Origin: an uncultured Pseudomonadota bacterium
GTDB lineage: Bacteria; Pseudomonadota; Gammaproteobacteria; Burkholderiales; Methylophilaceae
Assembly: GCA_903876765.1 (NCBI GenBank)
Contig: CAIRBH010000031.1
Coordinates: 28,402 to 92,401, forward strand
Length of the DNA: 64,000 nt
Reading direction: 5' to 3'
Positions 26,863 through 37,238 of this stretch are shown here, piece after piece. Made by a program: the position numbers and the translations under genes. How positions within the stretch are numbered: the first letter of the stretch is position 1; every line of letters starts with the position of its first letter. Below the pieces are notes generated by a model, which made no database searches, was not told where the DNA came from, and saw only the letters and a program-made list of their open reading frames with translations.

Positions 26863-26971
26863 TAAAATATTATGTTTATAATCAGCAACATAGATAAAAT
26901 TTTTATGTACTTGCGTTTTGTCTTTATGCGCTAAAACCTGATAAACTAACGTCTAAACCTAAGGAGCTGAT

Positions 26972-27208
26972 ATGTTTAACGCAGATAAACTTAACGAAAT
27001 ATCTAATAAAATCAAAGAGGTAGTCAACAACTCCCCTTTGGGCGATACGGAAAAAAATATACACGCACTATTAAAGAGCGTCTTCACCAAAATGGAGCTA
27101 GTCACGCGCGAGGAGTTTGATGTTCAAACTGAAGTGCTGCGCAACACGCGTGAAAAGTTAGAAGCACTAGAAAAAAAGCTAAGCGAATTAGCCGCTCAAA
27201 CCAAGTAA
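26972..27208 (+). CDS. ubiK: ubiquinone biosynthesis accessory factor UbiK
   Basis: 78 residues, BMFP family. The C-terminal half is a heptad-repeat coiled coil (REEFDVQTEVLRNTREKLEALEKKLSEL). UbiK supports ubiquinone synthesis as a trimer with UbiJ and lipids. The ATG has a strong AAGGAG ribosome binding site. It is 14 nt upstream of comM, a common beta/gammaproteobacterial arrangement. Confidence 0.88.
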   Translation: MFNADKLNEISNKIKEVVNNSPLGDTEKNIHALLKSVFTKMELVTREEFDVQTEVLRNTREKLEALEKKLSELAAQTK

Positions 27209-27222
27209 GCGCATAGCCTGCC

Positions 27223-28746
27223 ATGAGTTTAGCCGTTCTGCATAGCCGCGCCTTAAGTGGTATGGATGCGCCAGAGGTGGTGGTTGAGGTGCATCTTGCC
27301 AATGGCTTGCCTAGCTTTACTATAGTCGGCTTGCCAGAAGTAGAGGTAAAAGAAAGTAAAGACCGTGTGCGTGCGGCCTTGCAGACCGCTCAATTTGAGT
27401 TTCCAGCACGGCGTATCACGGTCAACCTTGCACCAGCAGATTTACCCAAAGAAAGTGGCCGTTATGATTTGCCGATAGCGCTAGGCATATTGGCCGCTTC
27501 TGGGCAAATTCCAACAGCGCCATTAGCCCATTATGAATTTGCTGGTGAATTGGCGCTCACTGGCGAGCTGCGGCCGATACGTGGGGCGCTGGCCATGACT
27601 TCTAGTATCATGCGCGACACTAATAACTCGGCTTATCAGGGGGCGCGCCAAAAGCGTGCGTTCATACTGCCACAAACTAGTGCGACAGAAGCTGCTTTGG
27701 TGCGTGACGCCATTATTTACCCAGCCACTAGCCTACTTGAAGTCTGCGCGCACCTGGCTGGACACAGCTCATTAAGCCAGTTAGCGGCCAATGATAGTGT
27801 CAAAGAAATTGCTTATCCTGATTTTAGCGATGTCAAAGCGCAAAGTATGCCCAAGCGAGCCTTAGAAATAGCAGCTGCTGGCGGCCATAGCCTGCTTATG
27901 AGTGGTCCGCCAGGCACAGGCAAAAGTATGTTGGCATCAAGATTTGTTGGCATATTGCCGCAATTGACCGAGTCAGAAGCGCTAGAATCTGCAGCCATAC
28001 AGTCGCTTAATGGCAATTACAAGTTAGAAAATTGGAAGCGCAGGCCTTACCGAGCGCCGCACCACACTGCATCAGCGGTGGCATTAGTCGGTGGCGGTGG
28101 CATACCGCGCCCTGGTGAAATTAGTTTGGCACATCACGGTGTATTGTTTTTAGACGAGCTGCCCGAGTTTGACCGTAAAGTATTAGAGGTATTGCGCGAG
28201 CCGCTAGAAAGTGGTCGTATTACCATCTCACGTGCGGCGCGGCAGGCGGACTTCCCAGCAAATTTTCAGCTGATTGCTGCGATGAATCCTTGCCCTTGTG
28301 GTTATTTAGGCCATCACAATCAAAAATGTCGCTGCACGCCAGATCAAATATCGCGTTATCGAGCAAAAATTTCTGGCCCTTTATTAGACCGCATAGACTT
28401 GCACATTGAAGTGCCTGCGCTGAAAGAAGAAGAGCTGATGAGCGCTAATGTGAGTGAACCCTCACAAGCGATTAGAGCTAGGGTAGAAAAGGCGCGAGCC
28501 AAGCAACTGGTCAGACAAGGCAAACCTAACCATTTGCTGGGGACTAAAGAAATAGACATTTATTGTGCAACGACTGAAGCGAGTTTAACCCTATTAAAAA
28601 CAGCTATAACACGCCTCAACCTATCTGCTAGAGCTTACCATCGCATTTTAAAAGTGGCGCGCAGCATTTGTGATCTAAGCGACCAAAGCAATATTCAGCC
28701 TGCCCATATTGCCGAAGCGATTCAATACCGCAGACACGATAGTTAA
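27223..28746 (+). CDS. comM: ComM/YifB-family Mg-chelatase-like AAA+ ATPase
   Basis: 507 residues. The N-terminal subdomain opens SLAVLHSRALSGMDAPEVVVEV. Walker A (MSGPPGTGKSMLA) is near residues 226-238 and Walker B (GVLFLDELPEF) follows. The Cys-rich segment PCPCGYLGHHNQKCRC and a C-terminal helical lid complete the family pattern. ComM is a branch-migration helicase for natural transformation in related bacteria. It is in one transcript with ubiK, and metH follows after 80 bp. Confidence 0.93.
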   Translation: MSLAVLHSRALSGMDAPEVVVEVHLANGLPSFTIVGLPEVEVKESKDRVRAALQTAQFEFPARRITVNLAPADLPKESGRYDLPIALGILAASGQIPTAPLAHYEFAGELALTGELRPIRGALAMTSSIMRDTNNSAYQGARQKRAFILPQTSATEAALVRDAIIYPATSLLEVCAHLAGHSSLSQLAANDSVKEIAYPDFSDVKAQSMPKRALEIAAAGGHSLLMSGPPGTGKSMLASRFVGILPQLTESEALESAAIQSLNGNYKLENWKRRPYRAPHHTASAVALVGGGGIPRPGEISLAHHGVLFLDELPEFDRKVLEVLREPLESGRITISRAARQADFPANFQLIAAMNPCPCGYLGHHNQKCRCTPDQISRYRAKISGPLLDRIDLHIEVPALKEEELMSANVSEPSQAIRARVEKARAKQLVRQGKPNHLLGTKEIDIYCATTEASLTLLKTAITRLNLSARAYHRILKVARSICDLSDQSNIQPAHIAEAIQYRRHDS

Positions 28747-28826
28747 CAAACCAAGGCGATACAAAGTAATACTGATAAGCCAATGTTATAATTCGCCATC
28801 TATTAAAAAACAGCCCCACATCTTTT

Positions 28827-31800
28827 ATGTCTCAAGCATTGTCGTCCAGCACTGAAAAAATCCTCAGAGATTTACTCGCTCAACGTATTCTGATACTAGA
28901 CGGTGCCATGGGCACGATGATTCAGCAATACAAATTGACCGAAGCCGATTATCGCGGCCAGCGTTTTGCTGATTTTGCCGCCCCAGCAGGGCAACGCGAG
29001 CTATTTGTTAAAGGTAATAATGAGCTGTTGACAATCACCCAGCCGCATATTATTCAAGAAATTCATGAAAAATATTTAGCTGCTGGGGCGGACATTATTG
29101 AAACCAATACTTTTGGCGCCACCAGTGTAGCGCAAGATGACTACCACATGGCGCACTTGGTGTATGAAATGAACTTGCAAGCGGCCAAGTTAGCCAAGGC
29201 CTCATGCCAGAAATATAGCACGCCCGATAAACCGCGCTTTGTGGCAGGCACCCTAGGCCCCACGCCTAAAACAGCCAGTATTTCGCCAGATGTGAATGAC
29301 CCTGCCGCACGTAATGTGAATTTTGACCAATTGGTCACCGCTTATTTAGAACAAACGCGTGCCTTAGTTGAAGGTGGCGCAGATATTTTAATGGTAGAAA
29401 CCATTTTTGATACGCTAAACTGCAAAGCGGCCTTATTTGCCATTGACGCATACTTTGCAGAAGCGGGTGTACGTCTACCTATCATGATTTCAGGCACAGT
29501 GACCGATGCTTCTGGGCGAATTTTATCTGGCCAAACCGTTAGCGCATTTTGGCATTCTGTACGCCATGCAAAACCGCTGACCATAGGGCTAAATTGCGCT
29601 TTAGGCGCGACCTTAATGCGACCTTACGTAGAAGAGATTGCAAAAATAGCCGATACTTTTGTCTGCATTTACCCAAATGCTGGCTTGCCTAACCCCATGT
29701 CGGATACTGGCTTTGATGAAACACCAGACGTGACATCAAGCTTAGTCAAAGAGTTTGCAGAAAGTGGCTTTTTAAACATAGCTGGCGGCTGCTGTGGCAC
29801 AACGCCAGCGCATATTCATGCAATCTATCAGGCCATTAAAGACATCGCGCCAAGACCCGTCCCAACATTAGCGCAAACGCTTAAATTATCGGGTTTAGAG
29901 CCCTTTACCATTGATGATAACGCATTGTTCGTCAACGTCGGTGAGCGTACCAATGTCACAGGCAGCAAAGCTTTTGCACGCATGATTATTAATGAACAAT
30001 ATGATGAAGCCTTAACCGTGGCGCGCCAGCAGGTAGAAAACGGTGCGCAAGTGATAGACATTAACATGGACGAAGGCATGTTAGATGCCGTGAAAGCCAT
30101 GACGCACTTTTTGAACCTGATTGCCTCAGAGCCAGATATTGCTCGTGTGCCGATTATGATTGATTCTAGCAAGTGGTCAGTCATAGAAGCGGGTTTAAAA
30201 TGTGTGCAAGGCAAAGCGATAGTCAACTCCATCTCTATGAAAGAGGGCGAGGCAGAATTTTTACGCCAGGCTAAACTTTGTCGGCGCTATGGCGCAGCCA
30301 TTATCGTCATGGCGTTTGATGAAAAAGGCCAAGCTGATACCTTTAACCGTAAAACTGAAATTTGCCAGCGTGCCTATGACTTATTGCTCGGTATTGACTT
30401 TCCGCCAGAAGACATTATTTTTGACCCCAACATTTTTGCCATTGCCACAGGCATAGAAGAACACAATAACTATGCGGTGGATTTTATTGAAGCCACTCGC
30501 TGGATTAAACAGCATTTACCACACGCTAAAATTTCTGGTGGCGTTTCTAATGTCAGCTTTAGCTTTAGGGGCAACGACCCAGCGCGTGAGGCGATACACA
30601 CAGTATTTTTATACCATGCCATTCAAGCGGGCATGACCATGGGCATCGTCAATGCCGGCATGATGGGGGTGTATGACGACCTAGCCCCAGAGCTAAGAGA
30701 ATGTGTTGAGAATGTCGTACTCAATCGCACGATTGATGTAGATAACCCCTTAGCCGCTACCGAGCGCATGATAGAAATGGCAGGTACGCTAGTGGCAGGC
30801 GGTAAAAAAGAAGCGGCAACACTGGCCTGGCGTGGTACGCCAGACGCGCCCAGCCCAGTAGAAAAGCGCCTAAGTTACGCGATGGTGCATGGCATTACCG
30901 AGTTTATTGTAGCTGATACCGAAGAAGCGCGTGCCGCGACTGCAACAAATGGCGGCAGACCTATTCATGTGATTGAAGGGCCGCTGATGGATGGCATGAA
31001 TATCGTCGGCGACTTGTTTGGGCAGGGTAAGATGTTCTTACCGCAAGTGGTTAAATCGGCGCGGGTGATGAAGCAAGCGGTGGCGCATTTAATTCCTTAC
31101 ATTGAAGCAGAAAAAGCCGCCGATGAAAAACGTACTGGCGTGCAGGCCAAACCTAAAGGCAAAATGGTCATCGCCACGGTGAAGGGCGACGTACATGATA
31201 TTGGTAAAAATATCGTCTCGGTGGTGTTGCAGTGTAATAATTTTGAAGTGGTAAATATGGGCGTGATGGTGCCCGCGGCTGAAATTTTAGCCATGGCTAA
31301 AGCAGAAAATGCAGACATTATTGGCTTATCGGGGCTCATTACGCCTTCCTTAGAAGAAATGACACATATCGCCAAAGAAATGCAGCGCGACCCGTATTTT
31401 AAAGCCTTAAAAATGCCGTTGCTGATAGGTGGCGCCACGACCTCACGTGCTCATACCGCCGTAAAAATTGCCCCGCACTATGATGGGCCAATTATTTACG
31501 TGCCCGACGCTTCCCGCTCAGTGTCTGTCATGCAGTCGCTACTTACCCTAGAGACGCGCGCCGCTTATATTGATGAAGTGGCGGCGGACTATGAAAAAGC
31601 GCGTCATCAACATGCCAATAAAAAAGGCACGCCTATGTTGACTATTCAAGCCGCGCGGGCGAATAAAGCTAAACTATCTTTTACGGGTAAATATGCGCCA
31701 GTCAAACCCAAATTTATTGGTAGAAGAGAGATTAAAAACGCTGATTTAAGCGTGATTGCCCAATATATAGACTGGACACCGTTTTTTCAGACTTGGGATT

Positions 31801-32615
31801 TAGCGGGCTTTTACCCAGCCATCTTAACTGACGCACTGGTCGGTGAAACGGCGACAAAACTCATGGCCGACGCACAAGCCATGTTGAAAAAAATCATAGA
31901 TGGCCGCTGGCTAACAGCCAATGGCGTGATTGCCTTATTGCCTGCCAATACAGTCAATGATGATGATATTGAAGTCTATACCGATGAAAATCGCAGCCAA
32001 CTGGCTTTCACCTATTATGGTATGCGTCAGCAAACGGTAAAACCAGTGATAGACGGCGTGCCGCGCCCCAACTTATGTTTGGCAGACTTCATTGCCCCTA
32101 AAGGCAGTGCAGATTATATCGGGATGTTTGCCGTGACAGCGGGTTTGGGCATAGAGAGTCGCATCAAAAAATTCGAAGACGCGCATGACGATTACAGCAG
32201 CATTTTACTCAAGGCTTTGGCTGACCGATTGGCCGAGGCCTTTGCCGAATATATGCATGAACGCATACGCACCGATTTTTGGGGCTATGCGGCCAATGAA
32301 AATTTAGAAAAAGCGGATTTAATTAAAGAGCAATATCAAGGCATCAGGCCTGCGCCTGGCTACCCAGCTTGTCCAGATCATACGGTCAAACCAGAGATGT
32401 TTAAAGTATTGCAATGCGACGCCATAGCGATGCACTTAACTGAATCATTCGCCATGACGCCAGGCGCGGCTGTATCTGGCTTTTATTTTGCCCACGCGGA
32501 TGCGAAATATTTTAGTGTAGATAAAATAGCAGAAGATCAATTGCTAGATATGGCCAAGCGTAGAGGCCTAACAACAGAATATTTAGCGCGCTGGTTAGCG
32601 CCAAATTTAAGCTAG
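28827..32615 (+). CDS. metH: cobalamin-dependent methionine synthase
   Basis: 1262 residues, a complete MetH. Modules in order: homocysteine-binding domain with zinc cysteines (final pair in [11 protein letters not shown] near residue 330); pterin-binding domain ([11 protein letters not shown]); B12 cap and cobalamin domain with axial His in [10 protein letters not shown] near residue 790; and S-adenosylmethionine reactivation domain at the C-terminus ([12 protein letters not shown]). It transfers methyl from 5-methyl-THF to homocysteine. I see no cobalamin riboswitch in the 80 bp upstream. mpl follows after 9 nt. Confidence 0.98.
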   Translation: MSQALSSSTEKILRDLLAQRILILDGAMGTMIQQYKLTEADYRGQRFADFAAPAGQRELFVKGNNELLTITQPHIIQEIHEKYLAAGADIIETNTFGATSVAQDDYHMAHLVYEMNLQAAKLAKASCQKYSTPDKPRFVAGTLGPTPKTASISPDVNDPAARNVNFDQLVTAYLEQTRALVEGGADILMVETIFDTLNCKAALFAIDAYFAEAGVRLPIMISGTVTDASGRILSGQTVSAFWHSVRHAKPLTIGLNCALGATLMRPYVEEIAKIADTFVCIYPNAGLPNPMSDTGFDETPDVTSSLVKEFAESGFLNIAGGCCGTTPAHIHAIYQAIKDIAPRPVPTLAQTLKLSGLEPFTIDDNALFVNVGERTNVTGSKAFARMIINEQYDEALTVARQQVENGAQVIDINMDEGMLDAVKAMTHFLNLIASEPDIARVPIMIDSSKWSVIEAGLKCVQGKAIVNSISMKEGEAEFLRQAKLCRRYGAAIIVMAFDEKGQADTFNRKTEICQRAYDLLLGIDFPPEDIIFDPNIFAIATGIEEHNNYAVDFIEATRWIKQHLPHAKISGGVSNVSFSFRGNDPAREAIHTVFLYHAIQAGMTMGIVNAGMMGVYDDLAPELRECVENVVLNRTIDVDNPLAATERMIEMAGTLVAGGKKEAATLAWRGTPDAPSPVEKRLSYAMVHGITEFIVADTEEARAATATNGGRPIHVIEGPLMDGMNIVGDLFGQGKMFLPQVVKSARVMKQAVAHLIPYIEAEKAADEKRTGVQAKPKGKMVIATVKGDVHDIGKNIVSVVLQCNNFEVVNMGVMVPAAEILAMAKAENADIIGLSGLITPSLEEMTHIAKEMQRDPYFKALKMPLLIGGATTSRAHTAVKIAPHYDGPIIYVPDASRSVSVMQSLLTLETRAAYIDEVAADYEKARHQHANKKGTPMLTIQAARANKAKLSFTGKYAPVKPKFIGRREIKNADLSVIAQYIDWTPFFQTWDLAGFYPAILTDALVGETATKLMADAQAMLKKIIDGRWLTANGVIALLPANTVNDDDIEVYTDENRSQLAFTYYGMRQQTVKPVIDGVPRPNLCLADFIAPKGSADYIGMFAVTAGLGIESRIKKFEDAHDDYSSILLKALADRLAEAFAEYMHERIRTDFWGYAANENLEKADLIKEQYQGIRPAPGYPACPDHTVKPEMFKVLQCDAIAMHLTESFAMTPGAAVSGFYFAHADAKYFSVDKIAEDQLLDMAKRRGLTTEYLARWLAPNLS

Positions 32616-32624
32616 GTAAAGCGT

Positions 32625-34013
32625 ATGCACATTCACATTTTAGGTATTTGCGGCACGTTTATGGGCGGCATTGCCGTATTGGCAAAAGAATCTGGCCATA
32701 AAGTCACGGGCTGTGATGCCAATGTTTATCCACCCATGAGCACCCAGCTTGAGGCGCAAGGCATAGAACTTATCGAGGGTTTTGACCCCGCGCAAACTAC
32801 CCTCAAACCAGATATTTACGTGATAGGCAATGTGGTGACGCGCGGCAATCCCTTGATGGAAGAAATTTTAAATCGCGGCTTGCCTTATATTTCTGGCCCG
32901 CAATGGCTGGCGGAGAATGTCTTGCAAGGTAAATGGGTACTAGCGGTGGCAGGCACCCATGGCAAAACCACGACCAGCGCTATGCTCGCTTGGCTATTGG
33001 AGTATGCAGGTTTAGCGCCAGGCTTTTTAATTGGCGGCGTACCGCAAAACTTTTCGGTTTCGGCGCGTTTACCGCAAGCACCGCAACAAGATAGCAAGAG
33101 CATTTCGCCATTTTTTGTCATAGAAGCCGACGAATACGATACAGCGTTTTTTGATAAGCGCTCAAAGTTTGTGCACTATCACCCACGCACTGCGATATTG
33201 AATAATCTAGAATATGACCATGCCGATATATTTGAAAATTTAGCGGCCATAGAAAAGCAGTTTCATCATTTAGTGCGTACTGTGCCTGCACAAGGCTTGC
33301 TGGTAATCAACGGGAAAGAGGCCAGTTTGCAAGGTGTGATTGATAAAGGTTGCTGGACGCCCGTTGAAAAGTTTGGCTCAGATAGTAACTGGCAAGCGGC
33401 TAATGCGCAGGCGGATGGCAGTTTTGATGTAATGTTTGCCGGTGAGCTGCAAGGTCATGTTGCTTGGGATTTGCTCGGTGAACATAACCGTATGAATGCC
33501 CTAGCCAGTATTGCTGCGGCTCGCCATGTAGGGGTTAGTGTGGCAGTAGCCATAGAGGCATTGGCACAATTTAAAAATGTAAAACGCCGCATGGAGTCTC
33601 GTGGGGTGGTCAATGGCGTCACGGTTTATGATGATTTTGCTCATCACCCCACCGCTATTAGCACCACGCTGGCAGGCTTACGCAGCAAAGTGGGCAAAGC
33701 GCACATTCTGGCGGTATTAGAGCCGCGCTCAAATACCATGAAGCTCGGCGTCATGAAAAATGCCTTACCAGAGAGCTTGGCTCAAGCTGATTTAGTGTTT
33801 TGCTACGGCGCAAATTTAGGCTGGGATGCCAGCGCAGCACTAGCCCCCATACAAAATAAAGCCCGTGTTTATGATGATTTAGCGGTGATGGTGGCAGCTA
33901 TTGTTGCTGCGGCTTACTCTGGCGACTACGTATTAGCCATGAGTAATGGTGGCTTTGGCGGCGTACACCAAAAAATACTTGATGGGCTAAAGCTAAAATT
34001 TTTGGAAGCGTGA
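32625..34013 (+). CDS. mpl: UDP-MurNAc:L-Ala-gamma-D-Glu-meso-DAP ligase
   Basis: 462 residues, Mur ligase family. ILGICGTFMGGIAVLAKESGH is the MurC/Mpl-type N-terminus, and VAGTHGKTTTSAML is the ATP-binding P-loop near residue 107. The VYDDFAHHPTAI motif and NRMNALASIAA follow. GTFMGG rather than GIGMSG favours Mpl over MurC. It reattaches recycled tripeptide to UDP-MurNAc in the cytoplasm. It follows metH by 9 nt and the TonB-like gene starts 4 nt later. Confidence 0.95.
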   Translation: MHIHILGICGTFMGGIAVLAKESGHKVTGCDANVYPPMSTQLEAQGIELIEGFDPAQTTLKPDIYVIGNVVTRGNPLMEEILNRGLPYISGPQWLAENVLQGKWVLAVAGTHGKTTTSAMLAWLLEYAGLAPGFLIGGVPQNFSVSARLPQAPQQDSKSISPFFVIEADEYDTAFFDKRSKFVHYHPRTAILNNLEYDHADIFENLAAIEKQFHHLVRTVPAQGLLVINGKEASLQGVIDKGCWTPVEKFGSDSNWQAANAQADGSFDVMFAGELQGHVAWDLLGEHNRMNALASIAAARHVGVSVAVAIEALAQFKNVKRRMESRGVVNGVTVYDDFAHHPTAISTTLAGLRSKVGKAHILAVLEPRSNTMKLGVMKNALPESLAQADLVFCYGANLGWDASAALAPIQNKARVYDDLAVMVAAIVAAAYSGDYVLAMSNGGFGGVHQKILDGLKLKFLEA

Positions 34014-34017
34014 AGCC

Positions 34018-35019
34018 TTGCACAAGCAACGCATAAAACCAGCTTATCGCGCTCAAGCAAGTTTAATTGTTAGGTTTACAACAAAGTTAACAACCATGAG
34101 CGCGATGGCCATTGCCATCTGGCTATCCATTTTTGCACATGCCGTGTTGTTAAGCCTGCATTTTGAGCCTGAGCTTAAAAAAATTGCTGATAGGTTGCCA
34201 ACTTTGCAGGTAATGTTGGTGAACGCTAAAACAAAAACCAAACCTAATAAGGCGGACGTATTAGCACAGGCCAATTTAGACCGTGGTGGCAATACTGAGC
34301 AAGATAGAAAAAAGCAGTCAGCATTACCTGCCATAGTGCGAAAAAAACTAGAGTCTACTGAGCCTGCTATGCTGCAAATGCAGCCCATAAAAAAAGCCAG
34401 TACCTTGGCAGATACCGAAACAAAAGAGCAAAAACGTGTGGCCGCGCTGGAAAAGCAAGCGCAAGCATTGCTGTCACAGCTACAGTCTAGTCATAAAGTT
34501 CAGTCGCAAACGCTAGAGAAATCTGTGGCTCAGCAGCCAGAAACTGGTCAGCAAGAACAAGCGAGCAAAACCCTGAATATGCAAGATTTAACTGCCGCCG
34601 CGCTAGAAATGGACAGGTTAGAGGCGCTGATCTCAAAACAGCAAGATGACTATCAAAAGCGCCCTAGACGTAAATTTATTGGTGCACGGGCCAGAGAATA
34701 CAAATATGCCATGTATGTTGAATCTTGGCGGCAAAAAGTAGAAAAAGTCGGTAATCTGAATTACCCTGAGGCGGCCAAAAATCTAAAACTTTATGGTCAG
34801 CTACAAATGACAGTGTCAATTAAAGCTGATGGTAGTATAGAAGCGATAGAGCTCAACCGCAGTTCAGGGTCTAAAATATTAGATCAAGCGGCAAGGCACA
34901 TTTTAGAATTGGCCGCACCCTACGCAAAGTTTTCTGACCAGATGCAAAGTGAAACGGATATTTTAAGCATCACCCGCACTTGGACCTTTACTAAGGAAGA
35001 TAGCTTGGCCACAGAATAA
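34018..35019 (+). CDS. TonB-like energy-transducing protein
   Basis: Up to 333 residues from a TTG at 34018; an ATG at 34096 (MSAMAIAIWLS) would give 307 and places the single membrane helix at the N-terminus, which may be the true start. A long charged coiled-coil and Gln-rich linker (residues ~100-240) leads to a C-terminal TonB domain: NYPEAAKNLKLYGQLQMTVSI, then DGSIEAIELNRSSGSKILDQAA. It would link inner-membrane proton force to outer-membrane receptors. No exbB or exbD is adjacent. Confidence 0.85.
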   Translation: MHKQRIKPAYRAQASLIVRFTTKLTTMSAMAIAIWLSIFAHAVLLSLHFEPELKKIADRLPTLQVMLVNAKTKTKPNKADVLAQANLDRGGNTEQDRKKQSALPAIVRKKLESTEPAMLQMQPIKKASTLADTETKEQKRVAALEKQAQALLSQLQSSHKVQSQTLEKSVAQQPETGQQEQASKTLNMQDLTAAALEMDRLEALISKQQDDYQKRPRRKFIGARAREYKYAMYVESWRQKVEKVGNLNYPEAAKNLKLYGQLQMTVSIKADGSIEAIELNRSSGSKILDQAARHILELAAPYAKFSDQMQSETDILSITRTWTFTKEDSLATE

Positions 35020-35020
35020 T

Positions 35021-35111
35021 TACCAACTACCAACTACCAACTACCAACTACCAACTACCAACTACCAACTACCAACTACCAACTACCAACTACCAACTAC
35101 CAACTACCAAC
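35021..35111. repeat. heptamer tandem array, 13 perfect copies
   Basis: TACCAAC is repeated 13 times without a single mismatch, filling nearly all the space between the TonB-like stop (35019) and the ferredoxin start (35121). Seven is not a multiple of three, so copy number could vary by slippage. It is outside coding sequence, so any effect would be on expression or transcript structure. Confidence 0.98.
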
Positions 35112-35120
35112 TAACTCCAC

Positions 35121-35435
35121 ATGACAAATCACTTCCAGCATCACGTTTTTTTCTGCCTAAATCAGCGCGAAGATGGCCAAGCATGCTGCATGGATAAAGG
35201 CGCAGAGCAGGCGTTTGACTATATGAAAGCCAGCGTTAAAAAATTAGGCTTAAATGCTAAAGGCAAGGTGCGTATAAATCGGGCGGGCTGTTTTGACCGC
35301 TGCGATCAAGGCCCGCTAATGGTGATTTATCCGCATGCCGTTTGGTACACATTTATTGATAATGATGATATTGATGAGATTATTGCCTCGCACTTAATTA
35401 AGGGTCAGGTAGTGGCGCGACTAGTGATTAGTTAG
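35121..35435 (+). CDS. thioredoxin-like 2Fe-2S ferredoxin
   Basis: 104 residues. Cysteines at FFCLNQREDGQACC and RAGCFDRCDQGP form the four-Cys pattern of (2Fe-2S) thioredoxin-like ferredoxins found in betaproteobacteria. The start is fixed by an in-frame stop 6 nt before the ATG (35112-35114). There is no clear ribosome binding site because the heptamer array runs almost to the start. It probably carries electrons; the partner is unknown. Confidence 0.88.
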   Translation: MTNHFQHHVFFCLNQREDGQACCMDKGAEQAFDYMKASVKKLGLNAKGKVRINRAGCFDRCDQGPLMVIYPHAVWYTFIDNDDIDEIIASHLIKGQVVARLVIS

Positions 35436-35464
35436 CAGTCAAAATCCAGCCGCTAGTAGACAAT

Positions 35465-35875
35465 CTAAGCCAGCGAGGCGGCAAGCTGGTCTAGCAGTAA
35501 TTTTTTGCTGTTGCTGTCCAGCAACTGGGCGTGGCTATCTCGCTGTGCTGGTGCCCAGTGTGAATTAGGAAAATGCGCGTCATGCTCAAAACGTGGAATC
35601 ACATGCCAATGCAGATGCGGCGTTTTGTTACCTAAGCTGGCTAAATTGATTTTATCAGGATTAACAACTGCTCTAAGCGCAGATTCCACCTCAAATACCA
35701 CCTGCATCAAGCGAATACGTTGCTCAGGTAATAAATCTGTCATTTCTTTGACATGGGCAATCAGCTCAACCCGACAATAGCCAGGGTAGTCCGCGTCATT
35801 GAGCAGCACGACGCGGCAAAAATCATCTTGCCATAAAATTTCATGAGGGCTAGTGACGCATAATGGACAAATCAT
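35465..35875 (-). CDS. HIT-family hydrolase
   Basis: 136 residues. The histidine-triad motif is HLHWHVIPRF near residues 97-106, and the N-terminal CPLCVTSPHEILWQDDFCRVVLL region is also typical of bacterial HIT proteins. It would hydrolyse nucleoside phosphoramidates or dinucleotides; the exact substrate is not evident. It is on the same strand as nadA but separated from it by a REP-like repeat. Confidence 0.9.
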   Translation of the reverse strand: MICPLCVTSPHEILWQDDFCRVVLLNDADYPGYCRVELIAHVKEMTDLLPEQRIRLMQVVFEVESALRAVVNPDKINLASLGNKTPHLHWHVIPRFEHDAHFPNSHWAPAQRDSHAQLLDSNSKKLLLDQLAASLA

Positions 35876-35888
35876 ATAAGGGCTTTCA

Positions 35889-36002
35889 GTAACTCATAGG
35901 CATAGCATCGCAGTCACAGACCGCTCCTACAAGATCAATGTAACTCATAGGCATAGCATCGCGGTCACAGACCGCTCCTACAAAAGCAATGTAACTCATA
36001 GT
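35889..36002. repeat. REP-like 51-bp tandem repeat
   Basis: A 51-bp unit occurs twice (35889-35939 and 35940-35990) plus a partial third copy. Each unit contains the palindrome GCGGTCTGTGACCGC on the minus strand (35910-35924, with one mismatch, and 35961-35975). It lies between nadA and the HIT gene and has the look of a repetitive extragenic palindrome. It also creates a spurious repetitive open frame. Confidence 0.85.
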
Positions 36003-36013
36003 GCTATCCTCAC

Positions 36014-37111
36014 TCAAGAAGCTGCCAACATGCGCTCTAAGGTGAGTTTGGCTAGTTTGGCTTCGTGTTCTGGCACTTTGATTCGGTTGACGACTTTGCC
36101 TGCTACTAGATTTTCTAGTACCCAAGCTAAATGCTGCGGGTCTATTCTGGCCATGGTTGAGCATTCACACACCACATGGCTCATAAACTGTACTAATTTG
36201 CCCTGCGGTTTCATTTGCTCGGCCAAGCGATTAACCAAATTCAGCTCAGTGCCAACCAACCATTTGGTGTTTGCTGGCGCGTCAGTTATCGTTTTTAGTA
36301 TGTATTCAGTAGATCCCACATAGTCAGAATTTAGGCACACCTCAAAAGGTGCTTCAGGGTGAGAAATCACCATGCCGTCAGGGTGCTGGGCACGGAATTG
36401 CGTGATATTTTGCAGGCGGAACATTTGATGTACCGCACAATGCCCCTTCCACAACAATATTTTTGCATTTTTAATTTGCGCTTCGCTCAAGCCGCCCATG
36501 GGCTGGTCAGGGTCCCAAATCGGCATTTGTTCTAAGGGGATGCCCATTTTATGGCCAGACCAGCGCCCAAGATTTTGGTCGGGAAAAAACAAGACTTTTT
36601 CGCGCTGTTTAAAGCTCCATTCTATGATTTTTGGCGCATTGGTACTGGTGCAAACGATGCCACCATGCTCGCCGCAAAATGCTTTTAAATCGGCTGCCGA
36701 GTTTATATATGTGACAGGGGTGATTTGCTCGTCAAAATTAAGCACTTTATTAAGCTCGCGATAGCTGCGCTCTACTTTAGCTAAATTTGCCATATCAGCC
36801 ATGGAGCAGCCAGCGGCTAGGTCTGGCAAAATGGCTATTTGATCTGGGCGGCTTAGAATATCGGCTACTTCTGCCATAAAATGCACGCCTAAAAATACGA
36901 TAAATTCAGCGTCTAAGCTTTCGCAGTAACGCGATAATTTGAGGGAGTCACCCGTGTAATCGGCATGGCGATAAACGCTTTCATTTTGGTAATGATGGCC
37001 AAGTATGACCAAGCGTGAACCTAATTTTTGCTTGGCAGCAATAATGCGACGCTGACAATCCGCCTCATCTGCGGCCTGAAACTTTTCAAATTTAATTGGG
37101 GATACTTGCAT
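36014..37111 (-). CDS. nadA: quinolinate synthase
   Basis: 365 residues, full length. It has the LVILGHHYQNESVYRHADYTGDSL opening, the HGGIVCTSTNAPKI region, HPEAPFEVCLNSDYVGST and HVVCECSTMARIDPQHLAWVLE. The cysteines of these last segments supply 4Fe-4S ligands. It condenses iminoaspartate with dihydroxyacetone phosphate in NAD synthesis. nadB and nadC are not adjacent. An AT-rich region with three 18-bp repeats precedes it. Confidence 0.96.
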   Translation of the reverse strand: MQVSPIKFEKFQAADEADCQRRIIAAKQKLGSRLVILGHHYQNESVYRHADYTGDSLKLSRYCESLDAEFIVFLGVHFMAEVADILSRPDQIAILPDLAAGCSMADMANLAKVERSYRELNKVLNFDEQITPVTYINSAADLKAFCGEHGGIVCTSTNAPKIIEWSFKQREKVLFFPDQNLGRWSGHKMGIPLEQMPIWDPDQPMGGLSEAQIKNAKILLWKGHCAVHQMFRLQNITQFRAQHPDGMVISHPEAPFEVCLNSDYVGSTEYILKTITDAPANTKWLVGTELNLVNRLAEQMKPQGKLVQFMSHVVCECSTMARIDPQHLAWVLENLVAGKVVNRIKVPEHEAKLAKLTLERMLAAS

Positions 37112-37155
37112 GGTCTTTACCGCCCTGTTACTTTAGCTAAGTGAATTTAAGTGAC

Positions 37156-37209
37156 TTAAGAAATAGGTTTAGATTGAGAAATAAATTTAGATTAAGAAAT
37201 AAGTTTAGA
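37156..37209. repeat. 18-bp tandem repeat, three copies, upstream of nadA
   Basis: TTAAGAAATAGGTTTAGA at 37156 recurs at 37174 and 37192 with one to three changes. The array lies between the nudB stop and the nadA start, on the promoter side of nadA, so it could alter promoter spacing or bind a regulator. Confidence 0.8.
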
Positions 37210-37238
37210 TTAACAAAGAACGCTAGAAAGCGCGTATT

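Noticed and set aside
28747..28826. Cobalamin riboswitch before metH
   Set aside because: Only 80 bp of space and no B12-box sequence.
35021..35111. CRISPR-like appearance of the regular repeat
   Set aside because: Units are 7 bp and contiguous with no spacers; no cas genes nearby.
35886..36164. 92-aa open frame with repeated MSYI-type segments
   Set aside because: It is the REP-like repeat translated plus the antisense-frame end of nadA; no ribosome binding site.
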